The notes: generated from the letters alone by a model not told the origin. 64,000 nt of DNA from Haploplasma axanthum (GCF_900660745.1 NZ_LR215048.1:558001-622000), one strand, 5' to 3'. Positions 45,318 to 54,610 are shown, counted from the stretch's first letter. Numbers and translations: made by a program.

Positions 45318-45410
45318 TGAATAGGAAATTGTATTTGGTCTAATCAAAAAAGGATATACTTAAAAAAACTCCATATTAGAAGTTTATTACAAAGTATAAT
45401 ATATCTTAGT

Positions 45411-45746
45411 TTATTTTAAAACGTTAAAAGGAATTAATTTTTTAAAAACATCTTTAGGAACAAACTGCAACTTACCACATTCAGGACAGAAATCTAAAGG
45501 GAAAGCAGCCTCATTATGAAGAACATCCATAGAAAAATGTTCATAACTTAAATTTAATTCAAAGTGACAATCAAGACATTTCATTTCAATCATATCAAAC
45601 AAATCAGAATTTTTAAAATAGTTATCAAAAGATAACTTAGGACCAGGGATAAAACCCTCAGCAATACCTAATTCATATTCACGATAAAGATTCTTCTTTT
45701 GTGAATTAGACAAAATAGGTTTATAAGTTTTAAAAAGTTTAGGCAT
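45411..45746 (-). CDS. Accessory zinc-ribbon protein of the IS91-like element
   Basis: A 111-residue protein of unknown function coded immediately downstream of the transposase, overlapping it by 8 nt. A C-terminal CLDC...CPEC pair in a cysteine-containing stretch suggests one zinc ribbon; the rest (YREYELGIAEGFIPGPKLSFDNYF) is basic/aromatic. GGAG lies 13 nt before the ATG. The overlap and shared strand imply it is a passenger or helper gene of the element rather than a chromosomal gene. I do not recognise the family. Confidence 0.6.
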   Translation of the reverse strand: MPKLFKTYKPILSNSQKKNLYREYELGIAEGFIPGPKLSFDNYFKNSDLFDMIEMKCLDCHFELNLSYEHFSMDVLHNEAAFPLDFCPECGKLQFVPKDVFKKLIPFNVLK

Positions 45747-47049
45747 CAGAAATATAAGCTCCTTTATTATTATTTGGTAGAAATGAAAGTTTGATATTTA
45801 AAACCATCTTGGCACCACAGCTACAAAGAAGGGGATCAAACTTAAAAGTATCTAGCAACATTATACGCCATTTTAATCTAGATTTTAAGTAATCAATAGA
45901 AGATTTAGAAACTAATTTAGTAAAAGAGTTAGCACGAGCAGATTTATTAGCATAAAAACCATAGTAACGAATTTGATGAAAACCCTCATCATGGATATGT
46001 CTAATTAGTCTAGAAATAAAGATATGAGGATGTTCAGTAATAACGACAGGATTATTAGGATCATCGTGAGGAGTATAACGCCAAGAGACAGTGCTATTAG
46101 TAGAATCAAGAGATAAAATATTGGATTCAGCAATAGGAGGATGAGAAGCATATCTAGCAATATAATTAGCAATTTTTTTAGTGTTATAAAATTTAGTAAA
46201 CTCTTTAATCCTAGGACCGTAAGTATAAAAACCGTCTTTATATTTTTTGATAATTTTAGACCTTAAGATGTTAAATTCACGATAAAGAGAATGATTACCA
46301 AAAGCTTTGAGAACTTTAGAAGCTAAGGATAAGAATTTGAACATAAAAGTCTTTCTGAGACGTTCGAAAGGAAAAAAATAAAGATCTTTTTTCTTGTTAA
46401 ACTTATCAATAGTAGCTTCAGCAATTAAAACATGAATATGAGGATGAAGATTTAAACTACGGCCCGAAGTATGAAGGAAAGCAACGAAGCCAAGCCTAGC
46501 ATCATCTGCTAGATCTTTTTTAGAAAGATCTAAAGAAAAATGAAGAGAATCATTAACAGATTTAAATAAACAATCAAATAAAGGTCGACACTTCCAAAAG
46601 AAAGGTCTTAAATCAAAGGGAAGAGAAAAAACAAAATGACGATGAGGAACAGAAATAAGTTTCTTTTGAATTTCCAAAGAGCGAGAATCACGATATTTAT
46701 GGCCACAAGAGGAACAAAATCTAGAATGACAAGATAAACCAGATAAATGATAATGATCACATTTAGAGCACTCATAGAAAAGATAGCCCTTAGATAAATT
46801 TCTACAATCAATCATAGATTCAACATTTTTAATAATAGAAGAACGAAGTTTATCTTGATGAAGTAATTTAAAAGAAGGCCAAAAAGCGCGAAAAATCTCC
46901 TTTATAGAGACGTGATTAGAGTTTAGGGAACGAACATGCTCAAGATTAGAAAGTCTCGTTAATTCATTCTCATAAACAGTATTACCATTTTTAGCAGCAG
47001 TGGCTAGTAAATCTTTATAAAGATTTTTAACATAAACATTAGTATCCAT
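45739..47049 (-). CDS. IS91 family HUH transposase
   Basis: A 436-residue rolling-circle transposase. The N-terminal zinc-binding part has CSKC...CHSRFCSSCGHKYR; the HUH metal site is HPHIHVLI; the catalytic tyrosine segment is KKIANYIARYASHPPIAESNI, close to the YLARY-PPIA form of IS91/IS801-like enzymes. The end has the second zinc-type pair CSCGAKM. The frame is complete and has no lesion, so it may be active. No clear SD precedes the ATG, common for tightly limited transposases. Transcription runs against the glycosidase genes on both sides. Confidence 0.9.
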   Translation of the reverse strand: MDTNVYVKNLYKDLLATAAKNGNTVYENELTRLSNLEHVRSLNSNHVSIKEIFRAFWPSFKLLHQDKLRSSIIKNVESMIDCRNLSKGYLFYECSKCDHYHLSGLSCHSRFCSSCGHKYRDSRSLEIQKKLISVPHRHFVFSLPFDLRPFFWKCRPLFDCLFKSVNDSLHFSLDLSKKDLADDARLGFVAFLHTSGRSLNLHPHIHVLIAEATIDKFNKKKDLYFFPFERLRKTFMFKFLSLASKVLKAFGNHSLYREFNILRSKIIKKYKDGFYTYGPRIKEFTKFYNTKKIANYIARYASHPPIAESNILSLDSTNSTVSWRYTPHDDPNNPVVITEHPHIFISRLIRHIHDEGFHQIRYYGFYANKSARANSFTKLVSKSSIDYLKSRLKWRIMLLDTFKFDPLLCSCGAKMVLNIKLSFLPNNNKGAYISDA

Positions 47050-47086
47050 AGCTATATTATAAATAATAAGATATGAAAATAAAAGA

Positions 47087-47128
47087 GGCGATTAGTAATC
47101 GCCCCGAGTGAAATTTATTTCACTTTTT
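47087..47128. repeat. Tandem perfect hairpins at the transposase 5' side
   Basis: GGCGATTA-G-TAATCGCC (47087..47103) and AGTGAAAT-TT-ATTTCACT (47107..47124) lie 3 bp apart; the second runs into T5 and could terminate + strand transcription entering the element. Subterminal hairpins are typical of IS91-type ends, so the element boundary may be close. Confidence 0.6.
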
Positions 47129-47202
47129 GTTTATAACAAAATATGCCCTAAAAAATACAAGTTATGAAACAATGAAAATGATATAGTTTTTTTATGATAA
47201 TA

Positions 47203-47216
47203 TGTAAGCGATAACA
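47203..47216 (+). promoter_or_regulatory. Catabolite responsive element (cre) upstream of the third GH3 gene
   Basis: TGTAAGCGATAACA matches the Bacillus consensus TGWAANCGNTNWCA at every position. A perfect -10 TATAAT lies at 47233..47238, so the site covers the -35 region and would repress when bound by CcpA or another LacI-family regulator. Confidence 0.7.
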
Positions 47217-47232
47217 AGTTAAAGGTATAAAT

Positions 47233-47238
47233 TATAAT
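47233..47238 (+). promoter_or_regulatory. -10 box of the third GH3 gene
   Basis: TATAAT, 77 nt before the start codon; the -35 position (about 47210..47215) falls inside the cre match. Confidence 0.5.
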
Positions 47239-47314
47239 AAAGTAGATTAATTTTCTTCACAAAGTAAGAATTATTCTATTTTGTTGTTTGTTGTATCAAT
47301 ATGAGGTGAATTAA

Positions 47315-49777
47315 ATGAAATATAAAGATTTGATTAGTAAGATGACTTTAGAAGAAAAAGCTTCTTTAATGTCTGGTAAAGATTTTTGGCAAACAAAAGA
47401 TATAAAAAGACTAGATGTTCCAACAATTTTTTTAGCTGATGGACCACATGGGGTTAGAAAACAAGCAGCTGCTGCGGATCACTTAGGATTAAATGAAAGT
47501 ATAAAAGCAACTGCTTTTCCTACATCTGCAACAATGGCAAATACATGGAATATTAAACTTATAAAAAGTTTAGGAGAAGCACTTGGAAGTGAAGCTAAAA
47601 ACCAAAAAGTTAATGTTTTACTTGGACCTGGAACAAATATAAAAAGAAATCCACTTTGTGGTCGTAATTTTGAATATTTTAGTGAAGACCCTTATCTTTC
47701 AGGCAAAATGTCTGTTGCCCATATTACAGGTGTGCAATCAAATGGTATTGGATCATCGGTAAAACATTTTGCAGTTAATAATCAAGAAGAAAGAAGATTA
47801 GTAATTGATACTATTGTTGATGAACGAGCATTGCGAGAAATTTATTTAACGCCATTTGAAATGGCTGTAAAAGATGCTAAGACAAAAACTGTAATGTCCT
47901 CATATAATCGTCTAAGAGGTATTCATGCCAATGAGAATATGCACTTGATGCAAGAAGTTTTAAGAAAAGATTGGGGATTTGAAGGAGTAGTAGTTACTGA
48001 CTGGGGTGGTAACAACGATCGTATTAAAGGTTTAATTGCTGGAAATGAACTTGAAATGCCAGGTAATGGTGGAGAAACTAATCGTGAAATTGTTAAAGCA
48101 ATTAAAGAAGGAAAACTTGATGAAAAAGTTTTAGATATTGCTGTTGATCGACTATTAGATTTAATTTTTACAACAAATAAATCTCTTGAAAATGATGAAT
48201 CAAAAATTAATTTAAATGAGCACCATAAACTTGCTGAAGAAGTAGCCTCAGAAGCAATTGTTTTATTAAAAAATGATAATAATGTATTACCTTTAAACAA
48301 GAAGGAAAGAGTTGCAGTTATTGGTGATTTTGCACATAAACCAAGATACCAAGGGGCAGGCTCTTCAATTGTTAATCCGTTGAGAGTTGATACAACACTA
48401 GAATTTATAAACAATTATAATTTTGATTTTATAGGATATGAACCTGGATTTAAGCGTTATGGCAAGAAAAGTACTTCATTGCTTAAAAAAGCTGTTAAAC
48501 TTGCAAATAATGCTGATGTTTTATTAGTATATTTAGGACTAGATGAAATTACTGAAGCTGAAGGTATGGATAGAACTAATATGAGATTACCTGAAAATCA
48601 AATTAGATTGATTAATACTTTAACAGGTTTAGGTAAAAAAATTGTAGTGGTATTATCATGTGGATCAGCAATTGAGATTCCATTTGATTCAAAAGTTGAC
48701 GCAATTGTTCATGGATATCTTGCAGGTCAAGCAGGAGCGAAAGCAATTCTTAATGTTATAGGGGGAGTTGTAAATCCTTCTGGACGTCTATCTGAAACAT
48801 TACCAGTTAAATATGAAGATGTTTCATCTGCACCGTATTTTCCAGGTAAAGAAGTAAGTGTTGAGTATAGAGAATCAATATATGTGGGATATCGATATTT
48901 TGAAAAAGCCGGTATTGAAGTGAAATATCCTTTTGGATATGGGTTATCATACACAGATTTTCAATATAGCAACATTAAAGTTACAGATAAAGGTGTTAGT
49001 TTTAAAGTTAAAAATATTGGTAATGTTAAAGGGAAAGATGTTGCACAACTTTACATAGGTTTAAAGGATAGTAAAATCTTTAGACCAACTAAAGAATTAA
49101 AAGGATTCGAAAAATTTGAATTAGATATTAATGAAACAAAAGAAGTCTTTATTCCTTTTGATGAATATACATTTAGATATTGGAATGTGGAAACTAATAA
49201 GTTTGAAATAGAAGAAGGAAACTATCAAGTTTATATTAATAGATCATTAACAAATAACGTTCTTGAAGCAGAGATTAAAATTTCTGGAACAACAAACAAT
49301 ATTCCATATCAAAATAAAAATTTAGGTTCATATTTTAAAGCTGAAATAAAGAATATAAGTTTAGAAGAATTTAGTCAGTTAAATGATGGTGAGATTCCAA
49401 GTCCTAAAACTAATTTTTATAAGAAAAACAGAATTGTTGTTGATTATAATACCACAGTTGCAGAACTTAGATATTCGAGAGGATGGACTGGAAGAATATT
49501 TGCATGGTCAATGCGATTTGCACCAGCATTCTTAAGAACTTTTGGTAAAAAAGAACTTGCAAATACATTAATAATGGGAATGTATCATCAACCTATGAGA
49601 GGAATTTCTAGAATGACTAATGGAATGATTTCTTGGGGACAACTAGATGGATTATTATTAATGTTTAATGGACATTTCTTTAAGGGACTAAATAAATATC
49701 GTAAAGAAGGCAAAATAAAACGTAAAAGAATTAAAGCAGAGAAATTAGCTGCTAAAATGGAGGCTAAACATGAGTAA
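47315..49777 (+). CDS. Cytoplasmic GH3 glycosidase, conventional domain order
   Basis: An 820-residue GH3 enzyme. The TIM barrel comes first (about 1-290): DGPHGVRKQ, GRNFEYFSEDPYLSG, KHFAVNNQEERR and nucleophile D229 in GFEGVVVTDWGG. The C-terminal alpha/beta domain follows (about 305-520) with the probable acid/base E416 in TEAEGMDRTN, then an FnIII-like domain (about 550-650) and a family C-terminal extension rich in basic residues. There is no signal or membrane anchor, so it should act on imported glycosides, unlike the two surface GH3 enzymes. SD GAGGTG. A cre site covers its promoter. The GtrA-like gene starts 8 nt inside its end. Confidence 0.92.
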   Translation: MKYKDLISKMTLEEKASLMSGKDFWQTKDIKRLDVPTIFLADGPHGVRKQAAAADHLGLNESIKATAFPTSATMANTWNIKLIKSLGEALGSEAKNQKVNVLLGPGTNIKRNPLCGRNFEYFSEDPYLSGKMSVAHITGVQSNGIGSSVKHFAVNNQEERRLVIDTIVDERALREIYLTPFEMAVKDAKTKTVMSSYNRLRGIHANENMHLMQEVLRKDWGFEGVVVTDWGGNNDRIKGLIAGNELEMPGNGGETNREIVKAIKEGKLDEKVLDIAVDRLLDLIFTTNKSLENDESKINLNEHHKLAEEVASEAIVLLKNDNNVLPLNKKERVAVIGDFAHKPRYQGAGSSIVNPLRVDTTLEFINNYNFDFIGYEPGFKRYGKKSTSLLKKAVKLANNADVLLVYLGLDEITEAEGMDRTNMRLPENQIRLINTLTGLGKKIVVVLSCGSAIEIPFDSKVDAIVHGYLAGQAGAKAILNVIGGVVNPSGRLSETLPVKYEDVSSAPYFPGKEVSVEYRESIYVGYRYFEKAGIEVKYPFGYGLSYTDFQYSNIKVTDKGVSFKVKNIGNVKGKDVAQLYIGLKDSKIFRPTKELKGFEKFELDINETKEVFIPFDEYTFRYWNVETNKFEIEEGNYQVYINRSLTNNVLEAEIKISGTTNNIPYQNKNLGSYFKAEIKNISLEEFSQLNDGEIPSPKTNFYKKNRIVVDYNTTVAELRYSRGWTGRIFAWSMRFAPAFLRTFGKKELANTLIMGMYHQPMRGISRMTNGMISWGQLDGLLLMFNGHFFKGLNKYRKEGKIKRKRIKAEKLAAKMEAKHE

Positions 49778-50933
49778 GAAAATTAAGGTGGTTGAAGAAT
49801 TAAGTTTTAATACATCAAGTATCTTGTTAGATAAAAAACAAGAAACTAAAAACTTAATTAAACTTGAGGCAGCTAATAAAAAACTTAGTATAAAAAAACA
49901 ACTTAAAGAACAGATAAAAGCGAGTAAAGAAAAAAGTGATGATTTAAAAATAATTGCTGACAATAAGATTACAGAATTGCATGAAATAACTAATCAGAGA
50001 TTAAATGAAATTGAAGAACAATATAATCCTTTAATTGAAGCCGCAAAAGAAAAAGAAGCATTAATCGTAAGAAAAAAAGAAACGATAAATGAGAAAGAAA
50101 CAAGAACTGGTAAAATTAAAAATATCAAATTGAAAGTAAAAACACAAATAAGTGAAAATAAAGCATTACTTAAAACTGTTGAAAAAGATAGTGAAGAATA
50201 TAATTTGATAAAGCAAAATATTAAAACTTTAAAGAAGAATCAAAATAATCAAATTATTGATCTAAATAAAGAAGTAGAATTTAATCCAATAACAAAACTC
50301 TTAACAAATGTTGGGAAGTTCTTTGCTAGAATTGGTAAATGGTTCTCAAGAATTTGGAAGTCATTTAAATCAAGTCATCCGACTGTTGCACAGTTTTTAG
50401 TATTCTTTATGATAAGTAATGGTGTTACTGTTTTACAACTTGTTATGATGCCATTATTTAAATATATGTTTAACCAAACTGATTTGATTAATATTTCATT
50501 ACAATTTGGTAGAATAGGAAATAACTTAAATGGAACACCTTACTATATGTTTAATTATCCAGCAGGAGAGTTAGTAAGTGGTGTTGGTGGTGGGCTTGCA
50601 TATTTCTTAGCAGTTCAAGTTACAATTGCAATAGCTCAAATTATTAATTTCTTTACACAAAGATCCGTAACGTTTAAATCAAACAGTAATGCATGGGTTG
50701 CAGCACTTTGGTACTTTATTGCATATGTAGCAATAACGTTTATTGCTGCCGCAGCACAAGGCTTATATAAAGCTCCAATTTATGACTTGTTTATGAATAA
50801 ATGGAGTATGGGTAAATTGGGTGAAATTATTGCTGATGGATTAACTATGATTATTAATAGTGCTATTTCATTCTGGGTTTTCTTCCCGATTATGAAGATA
50901 ATATTCAAACAAGAAGATAAAGAAACTAAATAA
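49770..50933 (+). CDS. GtrA-like membrane protein with long N-terminal coiled coil
   Basis: A 387-residue protein. Residues about 15-175 are highly charged, Lys/Glu-rich and likely coiled coil; a basic amphipathic segment (FARIGKWFSRIWKSFKS) leads into four membrane segments (about 200-380). The membrane part has QFLVFFMISNGVTVLQLV and NFFTQRSVTFKSN, matching the start and the N-x-x-x-x-R-x-x-T-F element of GtrA proteins, which are thought to help move lipid-linked sugars across the membrane. An internal insert (about 235-275) lengthens it relative to ordinary GtrA (about 130 residues). SD ATGGAGG lies in the end of the GH3 gene (8-nt overlap). Confidence 0.68.
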   Translation: MSKKIKVVEELSFNTSSILLDKKQETKNLIKLEAANKKLSIKKQLKEQIKASKEKSDDLKIIADNKITELHEITNQRLNEIEEQYNPLIEAAKEKEALIVRKKETINEKETRTGKIKNIKLKVKTQISENKALLKTVEKDSEEYNLIKQNIKTLKKNQNNQIIDLNKEVEFNPITKLLTNVGKFFARIGKWFSRIWKSFKSSHPTVAQFLVFFMISNGVTVLQLVMMPLFKYMFNQTDLINISLQFGRIGNNLNGTPYYMFNYPAGELVSGVGGGLAYFLAVQVTIAIAQIINFFTQRSVTFKSNSNAWVAALWYFIAYVAITFIAAAAQGLYKAPIYDLFMNKWSMGKLGEIIADGLTMIINSAISFWVFFPIMKIIFKQEDKETK

Positions 50934-51014
50934 TTGCTAAAAAAATAAAACTAAATTATAATATAGGGACGTTTAAATAGGTCCCTATTTGAATAGAAAA
51001 GTGAGGTGAAAAAA

Positions 51015-52043
51015 ATGAAGTACATAACATTTGCAATCCCATCATATAACTCAGAAAACTATCTTCATAATGCAGTTGAATCATTATTGGTTATAGGAGA
51101 AGATGCAGAGATTATAATAGTAAATGATGGATCAAAAGATAATACAATAAAAATAGCTAATGAATATAAAAAGAAATACCCTAAAATTGTTAAAGTGATA
51201 GACAAAGAAAATGGCGGACATGGATCAGGAGTAAATGCAGGGCTAGAAGCAGCAACAGGATTATATTATAAAGTAGTTGATTCAGATGATTGGTTAGATA
51301 AAGAAAACTTAGTAACATTTCTAGAAAAACTAAAAGAACAATATAATAATAATCAAAGTCCAGATTTATATATTCTAGACTTCATCTATGAACATGTAGA
51401 AGATAATACAACATTTGTTAGATCATATGAAGAAAACTTTATACCAAATAAAATAACAACTTGGAGTGAAACAAATAAGAAGTTTAAATACTCAAAAACA
51501 ATGTTAATGCATGCATTAGTATATAAAACAGCAGTGTTAAGAGAAAGTGGAATAAAACTTCCGAATCATACGTTTTATGTAGATAATATTTTCTCATATA
51601 CACCACTGCCATATGCAAAAACAATTTATTACATGCCAATAGTTTTATATCATTATTATATCGGTAGAAGTGACCAATCAGTTCAAATTCATAATATTGT
51701 AAAAAGATACAAACAACAAATAAAAGTAATGGATATAATTTTGAAAGAATATAGTTATGATGAAATTAAAAAACTTCCAAAAGGCTTAAGAAAATATATG
51801 TTCCATTTTTTATCAGCAATTATGATTATAACTCAAATGTTTACAACAGCTGAATATAGTAAAGAACGTAAAGATGATTTAAGAAAACTTTGGAATGATT
51901 TAAAAAAGAATGATAAAAAACTATATAGATTTTTAAGATTTAGATCTTATAATTGCTTAGTTAATTTCTTACCATGGAGAATAAAAGGGTACATTATGGT
52001 TAAGGGTTATTTATATTTCGCTAAAAAGATTAAACTAGGATAG
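51015..52043 (+). CDS. Family 2 glycosyltransferase
   Basis: A 342-residue GT-A fold enzyme. FAIPSYNSENYL, VNDGSKDNT and the DxD-type SDDWLD (after GLYYKVVDSDDW) define a GT2 transferase that uses a nucleotide sugar. The C-terminal third is helical and basic without clear membrane segments, suggesting peripheral membrane contact. ATG 51015 is chosen with GAGGTG 7 nt upstream, since the in-frame GTG 51006 overlaps that SD. It is followed after 11 nt by UDP-galactopyranose mutase, so galactofuranosyl transfer is a reasonable guess. Confidence 0.88.
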   Translation: MKYITFAIPSYNSENYLHNAVESLLVIGEDAEIIIVNDGSKDNTIKIANEYKKKYPKIVKVIDKENGGHGSGVNAGLEAATGLYYKVVDSDDWLDKENLVTFLEKLKEQYNNNQSPDLYILDFIYEHVEDNTTFVRSYEENFIPNKITTWSETNKKFKYSKTMLMHALVYKTAVLRESGIKLPNHTFYVDNIFSYTPLPYAKTIYYMPIVLYHYYIGRSDQSVQIHNIVKRYKQQIKVMDIILKEYSYDEIKKLPKGLRKYMFHFLSAIMIITQMFTTAEYSKERKDDLRKLWNDLKKNDKKLYRFLRFRSYNCLVNFLPWRIKGYIMVKGYLYFAKKIKLG

Positions 52044-52054
52044 GAGAATAAACT

Positions 52055-53167
52055 ATGTATGATTATTTAATAGTTGGTGCTGGATTATATGGCTCAATAT
52101 TCGCATATGAAGCTAAAAAACGTGGTAAAAAAGTTTTAGTAATTGATAAACGAAATCATATTGGAGGAAATCTCTATACTAAAGAATATGAAGGGATAAA
52201 TGTCCATTATTATGGGGCACATATCTTTCATACATCAAATAAAAAGGTGTGGGATTACATAAATAAATTTGCAACATTTAATAACTATGTAAATTCACCA
52301 ATTGCAAACTATAAAGGTGAAATATATAACCTCCCATTTAATATGAATACATTTAATAAATTATGGGGAGTAATAACACCGAGTGAAGCAAAAGAAAAAA
52401 TAGAAGAACAAAGAAAAAAATATTATAAAGAAAATCCAATTAACTTAGAGGAACAAGCAATCAACTTAGTTGGAACAGATATTTATGAGAAGTTAATTAA
52501 AGGGTATACTGAAAAACAATGGGGAAGAGATTCAAAAGAATTACCACCATTTATTATTAAAAGATTACCAGTAAGATTTACATACAATAATAATTATTTC
52601 AACGACTTATATCAAGGAATACCAAATGGTGGATATACAAAAATCTTTGAAAAACTCTTAGATGGAATTGATATTAGATTATCAACTGATTATTTCGTTA
52701 ATAAAGAATTCTTTGACTCAATAGCAACTAAGGTATTATATACAGGACCATTAGATCAATTTTATGATTATCAATATGGAGTATTAGATTATCGTAGTCT
52801 AAGATTTGAACATGAAAAAATAAATACTGAAAACTATCAAGGGAATGCTGTTGTTAATTATACAGATAAAGAAACACCTTACACTAGAATAATCGAACAT
52901 AAGCATTTTGAATTTACAGAATCAAAAACAACAATAATAACTAAAGAATACTCAGTGGATTTTGAAAAAGGTATGGAGCCATATTATCCAATTAATGATC
53001 AACAAAACCAAGAGAAATATCAAAAATATTTCGAATTAGCTAAAGAAGAATCTAAGTATTTATTTGGAGGAAGACTTGCTGAATATAAATATTATGATAT
53101 GCATATTATTATTGAGAAAGTACTAGAAAGAATTGAACAAGAGTTTGAAAATGAAACAAATAGTTAA
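52055..53167 (+). CDS. glf: UDP-galactopyranose mutase
   Basis: A 370-residue flavoenzyme that interconverts UDP-galactopyranose and UDP-galactofuranose. It has FAD-binding VGAGLYGS at the N terminus, DKRNHIGGN, the YGAHIFHTSNKKVW block, YTEKQWG and PNGGYTKIF and the C-terminal GRLAEYKYYDMHIIIEKVLE, all diagnostic. Length is standard. SD TAGGAG precedes the ATG by 9 nt. The next gene, a GH43 hydrolase, overlaps its end by 17 nt. UDP-galactofuranose has no other known use than galactofuranose-containing glycans, so such glycans are predicted for this organism. Confidence 0.95.
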   Translation: MYDYLIVGAGLYGSIFAYEAKKRGKKVLVIDKRNHIGGNLYTKEYEGINVHYYGAHIFHTSNKKVWDYINKFATFNNYVNSPIANYKGEIYNLPFNMNTFNKLWGVITPSEAKEKIEEQRKKYYKENPINLEEQAINLVGTDIYEKLIKGYTEKQWGRDSKELPPFIIKRLPVRFTYNNNYFNDLYQGIPNGGYTKIFEKLLDGIDIRLSTDYFVNKEFFDSIATKVLYTGPLDQFYDYQYGVLDYRSLRFEHEKINTENYQGNAVVNYTDKETPYTRIIEHKHFEFTESKTTIITKEYSVDFEKGMEPYYPINDQQNQEKYQKYFELAKEESKYLFGGRLAEYKYYDMHIIIEKVLERIEQEFENETNS

Positions 53168-54566
53168 TCCTTTTCTACCGAGTTATGAATATATACCTGA
53201 TCCTGAACCAAGAGTTTTTGATGGAAGAGTATATATTTATGGTTCACATGATCGATTTAATGGAGTATCATTTTGTCTGAATGATTATGTCACATGGTCG
53301 GCACCAATTGATGATTTAACTAATTGGCGTTATGAAGGTGTTATATACGAAAGAAAAAGTGATCCTAAATATAGAAAAGGCCCTTTAAATGCAATGTTTG
53401 CATCAGATGTTATTAAGGCATTAGATGGAAAATATTATATGTACTATACATTGGGATATTGTGGACATATAAGTATTGCAGTATCAGATTCTCCAACTGG
53501 TAAATATGAATTTTTAGGTCATGTGAAATATGAAGATGGAATACTACTTGGTGAGAAAAATGAAGGAATTCAATTTGATCCAGCAATATTTATTGATGAA
53601 GATAAAAGAGTTTATTTATATAGTGGATTTGCACCTCGAAAACTTTCAAGATTTTTATTTGGTAATAAAAAACCAATGAAAGAAGGAGCGATGGTTGTTG
53701 AACTTAGCAATGATATGCAAACAGTTATTAGTAAGCCTAAATATATTGCTAAAACAATCTTTAATAGCAAAGATACGGATTACTATGGGCATGAATTCTT
53801 TGAAGCAGCATCAATGAGAAAGATTAATGGCAAATACTATTTTATTTACTCATCAATTAATGGACATGAGCTTTGTTACGCAATAAGTGATTATCCAGAT
53901 AAGGGTTTTAAGTATCAAGGTATACTCGTTTCTAATGGAGATATTGGTATAAAAAATAAACCAATAAATTATATTGGAAACAACCATGGAAGTATATTGG
54001 AATTAAATGATGATTTTTATATATTTTATCATAGGCAAACAAATAGAAATAGTTTCTCAAGGCAAGCGTGTGCGGAAAAAATTAAATTTGAAGATGGAAA
54101 GTTCATACAAGCAGAAATAACATCGAACGGATTAAATAATACCCCATTAAAAGCTGAAGGGAAACATATGGCATATATTGCTTGCAACTTATATTCTAAA
54201 AAAGGTGTATATTTTTATCGCGTATTTAAAAAGCATAGTAAATACCACCCTTATTTTACTCAAGATGGAAAAGACAGAAATGAAAACCCGAAACAATATA
54301 TTAAGAACTTTAATAAATATAGTATTGCTGGATTTAAGTATTTTGAATTTAACAATGAAACAGAGATTGAAGTTTATGTTAAAGGTAGATCAAAAGGTAA
54401 AATAATTGTTAAAAATGGAAATAATGAATTGCTTGCTATAATATCTATTAATGGTATGCAAAACAAGTTTAAAGCAGATTTAAAAGCTCTTAAAGGGATT
54501 CATGAACTTCAATTTAGTTATGAAGGAAAAGGTAATTTTAATTTTATAAGTTTTGAAATTAAATAG
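53151..54566 (+). CDS. GH43 family glycoside hydrolase, cytoplasmic, possibly galactofuranosidase
   Basis: A 471-residue five-bladed beta-propeller hydrolase. Probable catalytic acids are the Asp in YIPDPEPRVF, the Asp in QFDPAIFIDED and the Glu in GHEFFEAASMRK, in the usual GH43 order; GNNHGSILEL precedes the last blade. The last 120 residues form a beta-sandwich (about 350-471, CBM6-like). No signal peptide. ATG 53151 is preferred over the in-frame TTG 53133 because family similarity begins at NPFLPSYEY. GH43 enzymes cut arabinofuranosides, xylosides or galactofuranosides; the overlap with glf suggests galactofuranose. Confidence 0.82.
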   Translation: MKQIVNPFLPSYEYIPDPEPRVFDGRVYIYGSHDRFNGVSFCLNDYVTWSAPIDDLTNWRYEGVIYERKSDPKYRKGPLNAMFASDVIKALDGKYYMYYTLGYCGHISIAVSDSPTGKYEFLGHVKYEDGILLGEKNEGIQFDPAIFIDEDKRVYLYSGFAPRKLSRFLFGNKKPMKEGAMVVELSNDMQTVISKPKYIAKTIFNSKDTDYYGHEFFEAASMRKINGKYYFIYSSINGHELCYAISDYPDKGFKYQGILVSNGDIGIKNKPINYIGNNHGSILELNDDFYIFYHRQTNRNSFSRQACAEKIKFEDGKFIQAEITSNGLNNTPLKAEGKHMAYIACNLYSKKGVYFYRVFKKHSKYHPYFTQDGKDRNENPKQYIKNFNKYSIAGFKYFEFNNETEIEVYVKGRSKGKIIVKNGNNELLAIISINGMQNKFKADLKALKGIHELQFSYEGKGNFNFISFEIK

Positions 54567-54574
54567 AAGTACGA

Positions 54575-54610
54575 AAAAAGCCAATTCAGAAATGAACTGG
54601 CTTTGTTTTT
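54575..54610. terminator. Terminator between convergent GH43 and dps genes
   Basis: AAAAGCCAATTCA / TGAACTGGCTTTG stem with one mismatch and a GAAA loop, then TTTTT; A6 on the left side also serves the opposite strand. Confidence 0.78.

Larger units (their letters stand above)
45411..47128 (-). mobile_element. IS91-like rolling-circle insertion sequence (ends approximate)
   Basis: It comprises the HUH transposase, the accessory gene and two hairpins beyond the transposase start. It lies between two GH3 genes, on the opposite strand to them. No terminal inverted repeat or target duplication was found, as expected for IS91-type elements; the true ends cannot be fixed from sequence alone. Confidence 0.75.

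Noticed and set aside
45245-47314. Terminal inverted repeats and target duplication around the insertion sequence
   Set aside because: None found; consistent with a rolling-circle element, so the boundaries were left approximate rather than assigned.
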